A program made the position numbers and the translations under genes. From Pseudohongiella sp. (GTDB taxonomy: Bacteria > Pseudomonadota > Gammaproteobacteria > Pseudomonadales > Pseudohongiellaceae), in NCBI RefSeq assembly GCF_011050365.1, contig NZ_DRFV01000002.1:186001-250000 (forward strand): DNA of 64,000 nucleotides. The letters are read 5' to 3'. The notes under the pieces are model-generated. The model ran no database searches. It was not told the origin of the DNA and saw nothing but the letters and a program-made list of their open reading frames with translations. Positions 36,885-48,072 of the stretch are shown piece by piece; the stretch's first letter is position 1, and each line of letters begins with the position of its first letter.

Positions 36885-37061
36885 ATTGCACAGCTTTTGA
36901 CAAAAAAGGACTATCTTAGCGGAAAAATGCAGGTTAATCTCTCGACTGTGCTGCAGGAATCAGCACCTGACTGAATCAGGGATAACACCATCCGTTTATA
37001 ACAACAATAAAGACACCTGCTTGTCACCTTGTTGACAACCTCAACATGTTAAAGTGAATCG

Positions 37062-37829
37062 ATGCGATATACCCAATACAAGAGTCGTAATCAATACGTG
37101 CTGTTCAATCAGAATGTGCTCAGTGCTTTTTGCGACTCCATTTTCGAGACCACAGCCAGCCACGTCGCCCATATCTGCAGCGATGCGCAGGGCCGCGGTA
37201 CTGTCGAATTCTTTGAACATGAAGGCCGGGAACTGGTCCTGAAGCGCTACCACCGCGGTGGTCTGGTTGGCCGTTTCGTCAGCAAAACCTATCTCTTCAG
37301 CGGCCTGAAAAAGGCCCGTATGTGGCAGGAATTCGAGTTGCTGGCGCAAATGCGTGACCTTGGTCTGCCCGTGCCCCGCCCGATCGCGGCGCGCTGCATC
37401 AAGACTTCGCCGTTGACCTATCAGGGTGATGTCATTGTTGAGCGTATCTGCAACGCGCGCACTCTGGCCGAGCTGTTATGTCAGGAAGCCTTGCCGGAGA
37501 AGACGTGGGAGGCGATCGGCCTGGTTATCCGTCGCTTCCATCAGCATCATGTAGACCATGCCGACCTGAATGCCTGCAATATTCTGCTCAACGCCCCCGG
37601 CCAGATCTACCTGATCGATTTTGACAAAAGCCATATCCGCGCCGCGCATGATCATGGCTGGTGTCAAAGCAACCTGAGCCGATTGCGACGGTCGTTGCAG
37701 AAGTGGAAGAAACAGCAACCAGCCTTCCATTTCGAATCACGGCACTGGCAGGCACTGGAACGTGGTTACCAGGGCGCACAGTCGCTGCCCGCACACGCGT
37801 CACGCACCGCGCAGGCAGTCAGCCGCTAA
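37062..37829 (+). CDS. kdkA: 3-deoxy-D-manno-octulosonic acid (Kdo) kinase
   Basis: A 255-residue kinase of the KdkA/RfaP family. It has an ATP lysine in ELVLKRYHRGGLVG (K61) and the catalytic loop HADLNACNILL (D168, N173), followed by LIDFDKS. It phosphorylates position 4 of the single Kdo on lipid A in Haemophilus and Vibrio. The start ATG lies 177 bases from the divergent glycosyltransferase start. Its stop codon falls in the loop of a hairpin shared with the convergent monooxygenase gene. Confidence 0.9.
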   Translation: MRYTQYKSRNQYVLFNQNVLSAFCDSIFETTASHVAHICSDAQGRGTVEFFEHEGRELVLKRYHRGGLVGRFVSKTYLFSGLKKARMWQEFELLAQMRDLGLPVPRPIAARCIKTSPLTYQGDVIVERICNARTLAELLCQEALPEKTWEAIGLVIRRFHQHHVDHADLNACNILLNAPGQIYLIDFDKSHIRAAHDHGWCQSNLSRLRRSLQKWKKQQPAFHFESRHWQALERGYQGAQSLPAHASRTAQAVSR

Positions 37830-37842
37830 GCTGATTGCCTGC
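37811..37842. terminator. Hairpin at the kdkA/monooxygenase junction
   Basis: A 13-bp stem (37811-37823 against 37830-37842, one G-T pair) surrounds the kdkA stop codon. There is no clear U tract on either strand, so it may be a transcript-end stabiliser rather than an intrinsic terminator. Confidence 0.5.
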
Positions 37843-37853
37843 CGCCGGGTCCT

Positions 37854-39341
37854 CTAGCGAAAACTCAATACGCCGTCTTCCAGCGTACCGTGCCGTAAAA
37901 GTTTGCGGTCACGCGAGTAGTCCTGAGTATTGACCCAGGGCTCCCGATCACCCTGCTTCGGAAAACGGTGCATCATACGCTGCATATAACCGGCAGAAAA
38001 ATCGTCGATGAAAGGCCGTGCTGGCATCTGTTTGTCCGCCTCGCGTAACTCGGGCCGGCAACTGCGGGTGCCGGTGGCATCCAGATGATTTACCAGCCGG
38101 CAGAAGAACTCCGCGGTGAGGTCGGCGCGCAAGGTCCACGATGCATTGATATAACCAAAGGTGAACACCAGATTGGGCACGCCGGAATACATCAGGCCTT
38201 TGTAGGACCAGGTGTCGGCAAAATCCAGGGGCTTGCCGTCGACGCTGAAATCGACGCCGCCCAGCACTTTCAGGTTGAGTCCGGTTGCCGTCACAATAAT
38301 ATCGGCCGGCAACTCCCGGCCACTTTTCAACACAATGCCCTGTTCGGTAAAGCGCTCGATATGGTCCGTCACCATTTCGGTGTCACCCCGTTTGATGGAG
38401 TGAAACAGGTCGGCATTGGGCACCAGACACAAACGCTGATCCCAGGGGTTGTAGCTGGGCGTGAAATGCGTGGCAACATCGTAGTCCGGACCCAGTTCCC
38501 TGCTGACCATCTGCACCAGTTTTTCTTTCAATTGCGCCGGCCTGGTTCGCGAGCGACGGTAAACGAACTGCTGCATCACCACATTTTTCCAGCGTGTGAT
38601 GGCATACGCCCAGGTCTCGGGCATCAGCTTGCGCAGGGTATTGGCAATGACATCCCGGTCCGGCCGTGAGACCACATACGTGGGGGAGCGCTGCAGCACC
38701 GTGATGTGCGCGGCCTTGTCGGCCATGGCGGGCGCCAGTGTCATCGCGGTGGCGCCGGACCCGATGATCACCACCCGCTTGTTTTTGTAATCCAGATCCT
38801 GTGGCCAGTGCTGGGGATGCACGACCGGGCCCTTGAAATCATCTCGACCCTCAAACGTGGGCGTATAGCCCTGCTCATAACTGTAATATCCCGAGCACAT
38901 CAATAACATGCGGCAGCGCAGCGTGGTGTCTGACTGGCCGTCAACGGCAACCGTCAATGTCCACAGTGCCTCCTGCTCCGACCAGTTTGCCGCCAGCAGT
39001 TTGTGCTGATAACGGATATGGCTGTTGATGCCGTGTTCTGACGCGGTTTCCTTAACGTAATCGAGAATGGCAGGGCCATCAGCGATGGCCTTGGCCGCGC
39101 GCCAGGGTTTGAAGCGATAACCCAGGGTGTGCATGTCACTGTCGGAACGAATGCCCGGATACCGAAACAGGTCCCAGGTGCCGCCCATGTCTGCGCGCGC
39201 TTCCAGGATCCGGTAGCTTTTGCCGGGACAGTTGTGTTGCAGATGTACCGCAGCGCCTATGCCGGACAGGCCGGCGCCGACGATGATAACGTCCAGTGCT
39301 GCGCCATCGCCTGTCGTCACTTCATTTGTTGCAATCGCCAC
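37854..39341 (-). CDS. Flavin-containing Baeyer-Villiger-type monooxygenase
   Basis: A 495-residue class B flavoprotein. It has an FAD motif VIIVGAGLSGIGAAVHL (18-34), GGTWDLFRYPG (53-63), the Baeyer-Villiger fingerprint FKGPVVHPQHWP (169-180, pattern FxGxxxHxxxWP) and a second Rossmann motif VVIIGSGATAM for NADPH. It would insert oxygen next to a ketone carbonyl to give an ester or lactone. The start is the GTG at 39341 after AGGGGAAAG. The frame stays open to 40058, but that part lies opposite the PQQ dehydrogenase and is not coding. Confidence 0.9.
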   Translation of the reverse strand: MAIATNEVTTGDGAALDVIIVGAGLSGIGAAVHLQHNCPGKSYRILEARADMGGTWDLFRYPGIRSDSDMHTLGYRFKPWRAAKAIADGPAILDYVKETASEHGINSHIRYQHKLLAANWSEQEALWTLTVAVDGQSDTTLRCRMLLMCSGYYSYEQGYTPTFEGRDDFKGPVVHPQHWPQDLDYKNKRVVIIGSGATAMTLAPAMADKAAHITVLQRSPTYVVSRPDRDVIANTLRKLMPETWAYAITRWKNVVMQQFVYRRSRTRPAQLKEKLVQMVSRELGPDYDVATHFTPSYNPWDQRLCLVPNADLFHSIKRGDTEMVTDHIERFTEQGIVLKSGRELPADIIVTATGLNLKVLGGVDFSVDGKPLDFADTWSYKGLMYSGVPNLVFTFGYINASWTLRADLTAEFFCRLVNHLDATGTRSCRPELREADKQMPARPFIDDFSAGYMQRMMHRFPKQGDREPWVNTQDYSRDRKLLRHGTLEDGVLSFR

Positions 39342-39485
39342 TGAGCTTTCCCCTGTCGTTTTTTGTCGGGAAAGTATACATAACAAGCGCTCGCAACAGT
39401 AACTGTGATCAATTGACACTTGCAGATGCCTACAGACAGGCATAGTCTTCGGCAGGTAACAAAAAATAAAAATGGGAGTTACACA

Positions 39486-41513
39486 ATGATAAAAACAAAC
39501 AGAGCCGGCTCTGGCCTGCCGGGCGTGGGGTTGCGCCTGGCCAGTGCGCTGGCATTGACCGTTGGCCTGACCGCTTCCGCCACATTGAGCGCGCAAGACA
39601 ATGTCGAGTGGGTGACGCTGGGCGGTGATCACGCACATACCCGCTACACGCCGGCAGATCAGATCAACGCCGACAACTTTACCGAACTGGAAACTGCCTG
39701 GGTCTGGGATGGCGCCAGCTTCAATTCTTCCAGCGGCCGCTCCACCCCCAGCTACGTGGATGGCAAACTGTTCACGGTGGCCGGTGAACGCCGCCATGTC
39801 GTTGCCATTGATCCGGAAACCGGCGAAACCATCTGGTCCTACCGCGAACCGCATACCTTCCGCCACGAATACTCCATGCGTAAAGACTACGGCAAGGGTG
39901 TTGCATATGGCGAAGTCGATGGCAAAGGCGTCATCTATATCATCAGCCCGGCCTTTTTCCTGACCGCACTGGATGCCGAGACCGGCGCCCCGCTGGAAGG
40001 CTTTGGTGGCCCGGTCGGTCTGGAAGGCTTCCCTGAGACCGGTGTTGTCGACATGCAACGTATCATCGCCGAGTACATGGGTTATGATTTTGACCCCTAC
40101 TACGGAATCCCGCTGGACGAAGGTTATATCACCGCCTCGTCACCGCCCATTGTGGTGAACAACACCGTGGTTGTCGGTAACTCGGCCGAACAGGGTTACA
40201 ACCAGACCCGTATCGAGAATATCCCCGGTGACATTCTTGCGTTTGATACCAAAACCGGTGATTTCAAATGGAAGTTCAATGCCATTCCTGAAGCCGGCGA
40301 ATTCGGCATCGAAACCTGGGAAGGCATCCCCAATCCGCGCGAGCTGACCGGTGAAGTGTCCCCCTGGGCGCCGCTGTCCGCCGATGTCGAAGCCGGTATT
40401 GTGTATGCGGTGACCAACCCGCCGACCATTGACTACTACGGTGGTCACGCCCCGGGCGACAACCTGTTCGGTACCAGCATCATTGCCATGGATGCCGAAA
40501 CCGGTGAGCGCGTCTGGCACTTCCAGTTTGTGCATCACGATGTGTGGAACTACGACACACCCACCGCACCTGTGCTGCTTGATGTGGAGATTGACGGCCG
40601 CACCGTGCCCGCCATCGCGCAGGCCACCAAGCAGGCCTTTGTTTATGCCTTCAACCGGCTCACCGGTGAACCGTTGTGGCCCATCGAAGAACGGCCGGTA
40701 CCGCAATCGCGGATTCCGGGCGAGCAGCTGGCTGCCACCCAGCCCTTCCCGACCAAACCGGCACCGTTTGACATGCAGGGCCTGACCGAAGACAACCTGA
40801 TCAACTTTACGCCCGAGTTACGCGCGCAGGCGATTGAAGCTATTGCCGACTATGAGATCGGTCCGCTGTTCAATCCACCGCTGCACCGCGACAATGACCT
40901 GGGCAAAGTAGCGGCGTTGTGGTGTCCCGGTGATGGCGGCGGTGCCAACATTCCTGGCCCTGCTGTGGCTGATCCGGTCAACGGTATTCTGTATGTGACG
41001 TCGCGTTCGGCCTGCTCATCGCGCATGGTGACCGCGGCCCAGGAACGTGACGCCATGATTGAATTGCCTACCGGTACAACATTCTCGCGCTACGCATCGC
41101 TGCGCGCGCTGCCGGTGCGTGGTCCTCAGGGGCTGCCGCTGTATCAGCCGCCATATAGCCGCATCACCGCGATCGACATGAACACCGGGGAGCATCTGTG
41201 GATGATTCCGGTCGGCGAGACGCCGGACCGCATCAAAAACCACCCGGCGCTGGCAGGCGTGAACCTGGGCAATACCGGCACCGGTGCCCTGGCACCCATG
41301 ACTGTCACGCCCGGCATGCTGCTGTATGCCGGCCTGGGGGCAGGCGATACCCCTTACCTGTTCGCCGTCGACAAGATGACCGGCGAAGAGATAGGTCGGG
41401 TGGAAGTGCCTGAGAACAGCAACTTCGGCATGTCCAGTTACATGCACAATGGCAAACAGTACGTGATGCTGCAAACCGGCAGCACTCTGACTGCGGTTGC
41501 CCTGCCCGACTGA
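39486..41513 (+). CDS. PQQ-dependent dehydrogenase (quinoprotein), periplasmic
   Basis: A 675-residue protein with a signal peptide (cleavage near TLSAQD) and an eight-bladed beta-propeller made of repeats such as ALDAETGAPLEGFGG, FDTKTGDFKWKF and MDAETGERVWHFQ. This is the PQQ-dehydrogenase fold, oxidising alcohols or sugars in the periplasm. The Cys-Cys pair typical of methanol/ethanol dehydrogenases is not visible, and there is no fused heme domain. The separate cytochrome c gene downstream is the likely electron acceptor. TGGGAG seven bases before ATG 39486 sets the start. Confidence 0.87.
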   Translation: MIKTNRAGSGLPGVGLRLASALALTVGLTASATLSAQDNVEWVTLGGDHAHTRYTPADQINADNFTELETAWVWDGASFNSSSGRSTPSYVDGKLFTVAGERRHVVAIDPETGETIWSYREPHTFRHEYSMRKDYGKGVAYGEVDGKGVIYIISPAFFLTALDAETGAPLEGFGGPVGLEGFPETGVVDMQRIIAEYMGYDFDPYYGIPLDEGYITASSPPIVVNNTVVVGNSAEQGYNQTRIENIPGDILAFDTKTGDFKWKFNAIPEAGEFGIETWEGIPNPRELTGEVSPWAPLSADVEAGIVYAVTNPPTIDYYGGHAPGDNLFGTSIIAMDAETGERVWHFQFVHHDVWNYDTPTAPVLLDVEIDGRTVPAIAQATKQAFVYAFNRLTGEPLWPIEERPVPQSRIPGEQLAATQPFPTKPAPFDMQGLTEDNLINFTPELRAQAIEAIADYEIGPLFNPPLHRDNDLGKVAALWCPGDGGGANIPGPAVADPVNGILYVTSRSACSSRMVTAAQERDAMIELPTGTTFSRYASLRALPVRGPQGLPLYQPPYSRITAIDMNTGEHLWMIPVGETPDRIKNHPALAGVNLGNTGTGALAPMTVTPGMLLYAGLGAGDTPYLFAVDKMTGEEIGRVEVPENSNFGMSSYMHNGKQYVMLQTGSTLTAVALPD

Positions 41514-41531
41514 TAACGGGTATCGACGAAC

Positions 41532-41570
41532 AAAAACGGGCGGGAAGCTGATGCTCTCCGCCCGTTTTTT
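41532..41570 (+). terminator. Rho-independent terminator between PQQ dehydrogenase and cytochrome c
   Basis: A perfect 12-bp stem (41532-41543/41558-41569), a 14-base loop and T6 at 41565-41570. Lying inside an apparent two-gene unit, it may lower expression of the downstream cytochrome relative to the dehydrogenase. Confidence 0.85.
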
Positions 41571-41626
41571 ATGGCAGGACTGTGATAGGCTTTTAGCCTC
41601 AGCATGCATCGATGAGGTAAGGCGTT

Positions 41627-42481
41627 TTGAAGACCCGGTTGTTGTTTGTATTGATCGCCATCGCCGGTGTTGGCATTGGCATTTTCCTGCGCTCACCATC
41701 CGTTGCTGACGCCACCGTGCCCAATGGGGACGACGCGATTGAACGTGGCCGCTATCTGGTCCATGCCGGTGGTTGCATCAGTTGTCATGAAGATGACAAC
41801 GGCAGTCTGAGCGGCGGCATGGCCATCGAGTCACCCTTCGGCACCTTTTATGCCTCCAATATTACACCTGACCCGGACACCGGCATCGGTAACTGGCAGG
41901 GCCGCGACTTTCTGCTGGCACTCAAACATGGCCGCACCCCCGACGGCAGTTTCTATTTCCCCGCCTTTCCGTATCGGGCCTATGCCGATATCAGCGACGA
42001 TGACGCTCTGGCTATCGCCGCCTATCTGATGTCCCTGGAACCGGTTGCGGCACAAGCGCCCGAACACGACCTGCCGGTCTGGGTCGGCCGCTGGCAGATG
42101 GCGGGCTGGAACCTGCTGGCCGACATGGCGGAACCGGCATCCGTGACCTATCAGGATCCCCAGATTGCCCGCGGCGCCTACCTGACACGCAGCCTGGGTC
42201 ATTGTGGTGAATGCCACACCCCACGCAATGCGCTGGGCATTCCTGCATTTGATCAGGAGTTTGCCGGCGCTGATATGCCGGACGGCCATGTTGAGGCGAT
42301 CAATCCGGAAGCATTGGCAAACTGGTCCGAAGATGACCTGGCGCTGTTTCTGTTTATCGGACTCAAGCCCGATGGCGACTACGTCGGCGGGAAAATGGAA
42401 CCGGTAATTGAACACAACACCGGACAACTTAGCGATGAAGACAGGCAGGCAATGGCGGCATTTCTGAAGCGGGGACAATAA
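41627..42481 (+). CDS. Diheme cytochrome c, electron acceptor for the PQQ dehydrogenase
   Basis: A 284-residue exported protein with an N-terminal hydrophobic anchor (residues 4-22) and two heme-attachment motifs, CISCH and CGECH. Each is followed by a Met-containing segment, as in the cytochrome subunits of alcohol and gluconate dehydrogenases, which usually carry three hemes. The start is TTG at 41627, with AGGTAAGG a few bases upstream; no in-frame ATG fits. It lies 113 bases after the dehydrogenase, across a terminator hairpin. Confidence 0.88.
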   Translation: MKTRLLFVLIAIAGVGIGIFLRSPSVADATVPNGDDAIERGRYLVHAGGCISCHEDDNGSLSGGMAIESPFGTFYASNITPDPDTGIGNWQGRDFLLALKHGRTPDGSFYFPAFPYRAYADISDDDALAIAAYLMSLEPVAAQAPEHDLPVWVGRWQMAGWNLLADMAEPASVTYQDPQIARGAYLTRSLGHCGECHTPRNALGIPAFDQEFAGADMPDGHVEAINPEALANWSEDDLALFLFIGLKPDGDYVGGKMEPVIEHNTGQLSDEDRQAMAAFLKRGQ

Positions 42482-42512
42482 AAAAGGAGCTGACATTCGC
42501 ATGCCAGCCCCC
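42480..42512 (-). terminator. Rho-independent terminator after the CBS-domain gene
   Basis: On the minus strand a ten-base stem with G-T pairs (GGGGCTGGCA against TGTCAGCTCC, loop TGCGAA) is followed directly by six T. It lies 27 bases after the CBS gene stop, overlapping the cytochrome c stop on the other strand. A separate 12-base palindrome sits at 42526-42537. Confidence 0.75.
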
Positions 42513-42538
42513 TGAAAAAAACGCCTTCCGCGCGGAAA

Positions 42539-43108
42539 TTACATGATCTGACGATGTACCGTTCTGAAGATATCGACAAAGGTCGGTACCCGTTCAATCC
42601 TGATCGGCACGTGCAGCCTTCTGGCGATATCGCTGGCGGAAACAAGACCGCGGATATGATCGTGACTGCGATCAACCACCAGGCAATGCTGTTGCCCCGA
42701 ACGCTGCAGGGTTGCAATAATGTCGCTGATGCTGGAGCGCTGCAGCTGCTCGATATCCAGCGCCATCAGCGATCGCTTCGGACACATCATGTCACTGACG
42801 GTTATCTCATCCAGACGCTCGCCATTGGCAATCCTGATCATGAAATTGGTCTCACTCAGATCGTCAGTACTGATGGTACCGGTAAACTCATTGTCGGCAT
42901 CAACCACCAGCTTCATTCGCACATGCGCCTTGCGCATCAGCATTTCGACATCAACCGCCAGGGTCGAGCCCTCAATCGTTAATGGGCGATGGCTCTTGAA
43001 ATCAGTAAAAAAGTCGATGGCCGGGGAATTCATGTCCAGATCGTTGAATTCATCGGGCTGCACCATGTGGGCAACACTGTCCACCGGAAATAAAGTGATT
43101 GTGTGCAT
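42539..43108 (-). CDS. CBS-domain-pair protein
   Basis: A 189-residue soluble protein made of an N-terminal extension (about 40 residues) and two CBS motifs. The first is at about residues 45-105 (RPLTIEGSTLAVDVEMLMRK, FTGTISTDDLSE) and the second at about 120-175 (SSISDIIATLQRSGQQH, IRGLVSASDIARRL). CBS pairs usually bind adenine nucleotides and regulate a partner. It stands alone, so the partner is unknown. The start and frame are clear. Confidence 0.85.
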   Translation of the reverse strand: MHTITLFPVDSVAHMVQPDEFNDLDMNSPAIDFFTDFKSHRPLTIEGSTLAVDVEMLMRKAHVRMKLVVDADNEFTGTISTDDLSETNFMIRIANGERLDEITVSDMMCPKRSLMALDIEQLQRSSISDIIATLQRSGQQHCLVVDRSHDHIRGLVSASDIARRLHVPIRIERVPTFVDIFRTVHRQIM

Positions 43109-43241
43109 TACGTACTCCTGAAAATCTCAAAAAATGTTCAACTACGCATTACGGTTGGCGGGCATTGAATGGCCGCTGCCTGAGTAAAAATTCAGCAGGT
43201 CAGTACCGAATTTTTCCGTAAATACAGTCAGTAAAAAATAA

Positions 43242-43544
43242 CTAGATCAGAGATTTTGTCGCAGGAGGGCCGCGAATATCATGGAGGGTAAAACACTGCT
43301 GCAACGCCGGAAGAACCTGCTGAGGCACGGCAGTAAATTGCGTCGGGGTAACAACGCTGACAACATCAGGATAAGTGATGCTTTCAACATCATCGAGTTC
43401 AAACCGCGCACAAATAGCCTCGTCACCACCAAAAAAGTGTGTGACTTGTTTCGACGGCTGCGGCGAAACACTCTCTGCATTGGCAAAAGAGACAACACAC
43501 AACAAGGCTGTTGTGAATGCAATGGCTCTGTAAACGGCTGACAT
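43242..43544 (-). CDS. Small secreted protein of unknown function
   Basis: About 100 residues, with a typical signal peptide (AIAFTTALLCVVSFANA; cleavage about residue 23) and two cysteines in the mature part (ICARF and QQCFTL) that could form a disulfide. No family recognised. ATG 43544 is used; a GTG two codons earlier is possible. It lies downstream of czcA on the same strand, but a hairpin at 43657-43691 separates them. An overlapping frame on this strand has no signal peptide. Confidence 0.5.
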   Translation of the reverse strand: MSAVYRAIAFTTALLCVVSFANAESVSPQPSKQVTHFFGGDEAICARFELDDVESITYPDVVSVVTPTQFTAVPQQVLPALQQCFTLHDIRGPPATKSLI

Positions 43545-43656
43545 GAACACGTGAAAGTCCGGAAGTTATCAGGTAATACAAGCTTTCAAATTCAGTGTAT
43601 GCCTTTCTGCGCGCTTGTCAAAGCAACAATCACAATAATTTTTGCAGCGGGTTGTC

Positions 43657-43691
43657 TGCAGAAGGCCGCCGGCCTCGGGCGGCCTTCTGCA
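43657..43691. terminator. Hairpin after czcA
   Basis: A perfect 14-bp stem (43657-43670/43678-43691) with a seven-base loop begins five bases beyond the czcA stop. No T run follows directly, so it may be a mRNA 3'-end stabiliser or a weak terminator. Confidence 0.6.
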
Positions 43692-43696
43692 AACCC

Positions 43697-46822
<3,126 letters not shown>

Positions 46823-48061
46823 TCAGTGGTCGTGGGAAGCGCCGGATTTTTCGACGTCAGCTTTGATGATGTAGCTGTTCTCAGTGACATAGCGAGTGCC
46901 CGGAGCCAGGCCACCCAGGACCTCTGCCCAGTCACCCGATTGCCGCCCCAGGTCGAGCATGCGCACTTCGTAGTCATTACCAAATTGGGCATAAACCACG
47001 GTAAAGTCCCGGAAGGATTGCAGCGCTTCGCGCCTCACCGCCAGGGGCACCTCGAATTCGCCGGTGCGGATGTCTGCGCTCACCCAGGTGCCGGGAATCA
47101 GCTGCCGGTCACTGTTGTCGAGCACTACCCTCGCTGTCACCGCCTGATTACTCTGTACCTGCGGCAATATCATGGCAATGGTGCCGGCGACCGTTGCGGC
47201 AGCCTCGCCCGTGTGAATTGTCACCGCCATGCCCACACGGACATCCGCACGGTTATCGGGAAAGATTGCCAGATCGACCCACACCGACGACAGATCAGTG
47301 ATCACCAGCAAGTCCCTGCCATTGGTCTGCTCGCCCGCATTGGCGTCGCGCTGCGTCACCAACCCGCTGATGGGCGCAGTCACGGTATAACGATTCAGAC
47401 TTTCATTGCTCTCGACTTCCAGCAGCGGTTGACCGGCGTCGACATGATCACCGATCCCCGCATGCACCTGTTCTATCTCGCCGTCAAAGCGGGCTCCAAC
47501 ATGGGCAACCTGATCGGTGTTGGTCCGCACGTGACCGTAGACCGTGATCTGTTCTGCCATGGTCACCGGGCCCGCCTGTTCGGTGGCAATGCCCAGCGCG
47601 GCCCTTGCTTCCGGTTCAATGTGTGTGTGGCCTTCGAAACTGTCATATGACCATTGGTGGCTTTGCCCCTGATAGCTTGCCTGCACGTTAACGCTGAACG
47701 AGTGCGGCTCGTATACAGTGGTATCGCCGCGCAGCATCTCGTCCTGCGCGGTAAACCCGATATCATCCTCAGCGCCACCGAGCCGGCTGAGTGTGACACG
47801 CAGATCAACCGCTTGCGGCGACACGGCCACACCGTCCTGATAAACCCAGGCGCGGTATTCAGGGGGCACACCGGCTTCATGAATCGCCAGCTCGACGCTG
47901 AACCCGTTGTCTGTCAATAGGCGTCCGCCGTGGGGACCTTCTGCCATCTCATCAGGCGCCTGTATCACCGCATCGGAGTCGGCAGTTTGCTGGTTGTCAC
48001 CGCAGGCAGTCAGCCACGACGCCAACAATAAAGTCACGACAAACATTTTTATAGAATTCAT
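46823..48061 (-). CDS. czcB: Heavy-metal efflux periplasmic adaptor, CzcB family lipoprotein
   Basis: About 412 residues from ATG 48061, which follows GAGGAAAA; an ATG at 48076 overlaps the czcC stop and is the alternative. The N-terminus is a lipoprotein signal with cysteine in SWLTACGDN. The barrel-sandwich/lipoyl part has VESNESLNRYTVTAPISGLVTQRDANAGEQT, and an extra N-terminal beta domain (about 45-150) is typical of CzcB/CusB metal adaptors. The C-terminus ends SGASHDH, a possible weak metal site. It links CzcA to the CzcC channel. Confidence 0.92.
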   Translation of the reverse strand: MNSIKMFVVTLLLASWLTACGDNQQTADSDAVIQAPDEMAEGPHGGRLLTDNGFSVELAIHEAGVPPEYRAWVYQDGVAVSPQAVDLRVTLSRLGGAEDDIGFTAQDEMLRGDTTVYEPHSFSVNVQASYQGQSHQWSYDSFEGHTHIEPEARAALGIATEQAGPVTMAEQITVYGHVRTNTDQVAHVGARFDGEIEQVHAGIGDHVDAGQPLLEVESNESLNRYTVTAPISGLVTQRDANAGEQTNGRDLLVITDLSSVWVDLAIFPDNRADVRVGMAVTIHTGEAAATVAGTIAMILPQVQSNQAVTARVVLDNSDRQLIPGTWVSADIRTGEFEVPLAVRREALQSFRDFTVVYAQFGNDYEVRMLDLGRQSGDWAEVLGGLAPGTRYVTENSYIIKADVEKSGASHDH

Positions 48062-48072
48062 ATTCTTTTTCC

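Noticed and set aside
39413..39446. TTGACA/CATAGT promoter for the PQQ dehydrogenase
   Set aside because: The spacing is 22 bases, too long for a sigma-70 promoter.
39342..40058. N-terminal 239-residue extension of the monooxygenase frame
   Set aside because: It runs opposite the PQQ dehydrogenase and its signal peptide, has no oxidoreductase motifs, and a GTG with AGGGGAAAG at 39341 gives the normal family length.
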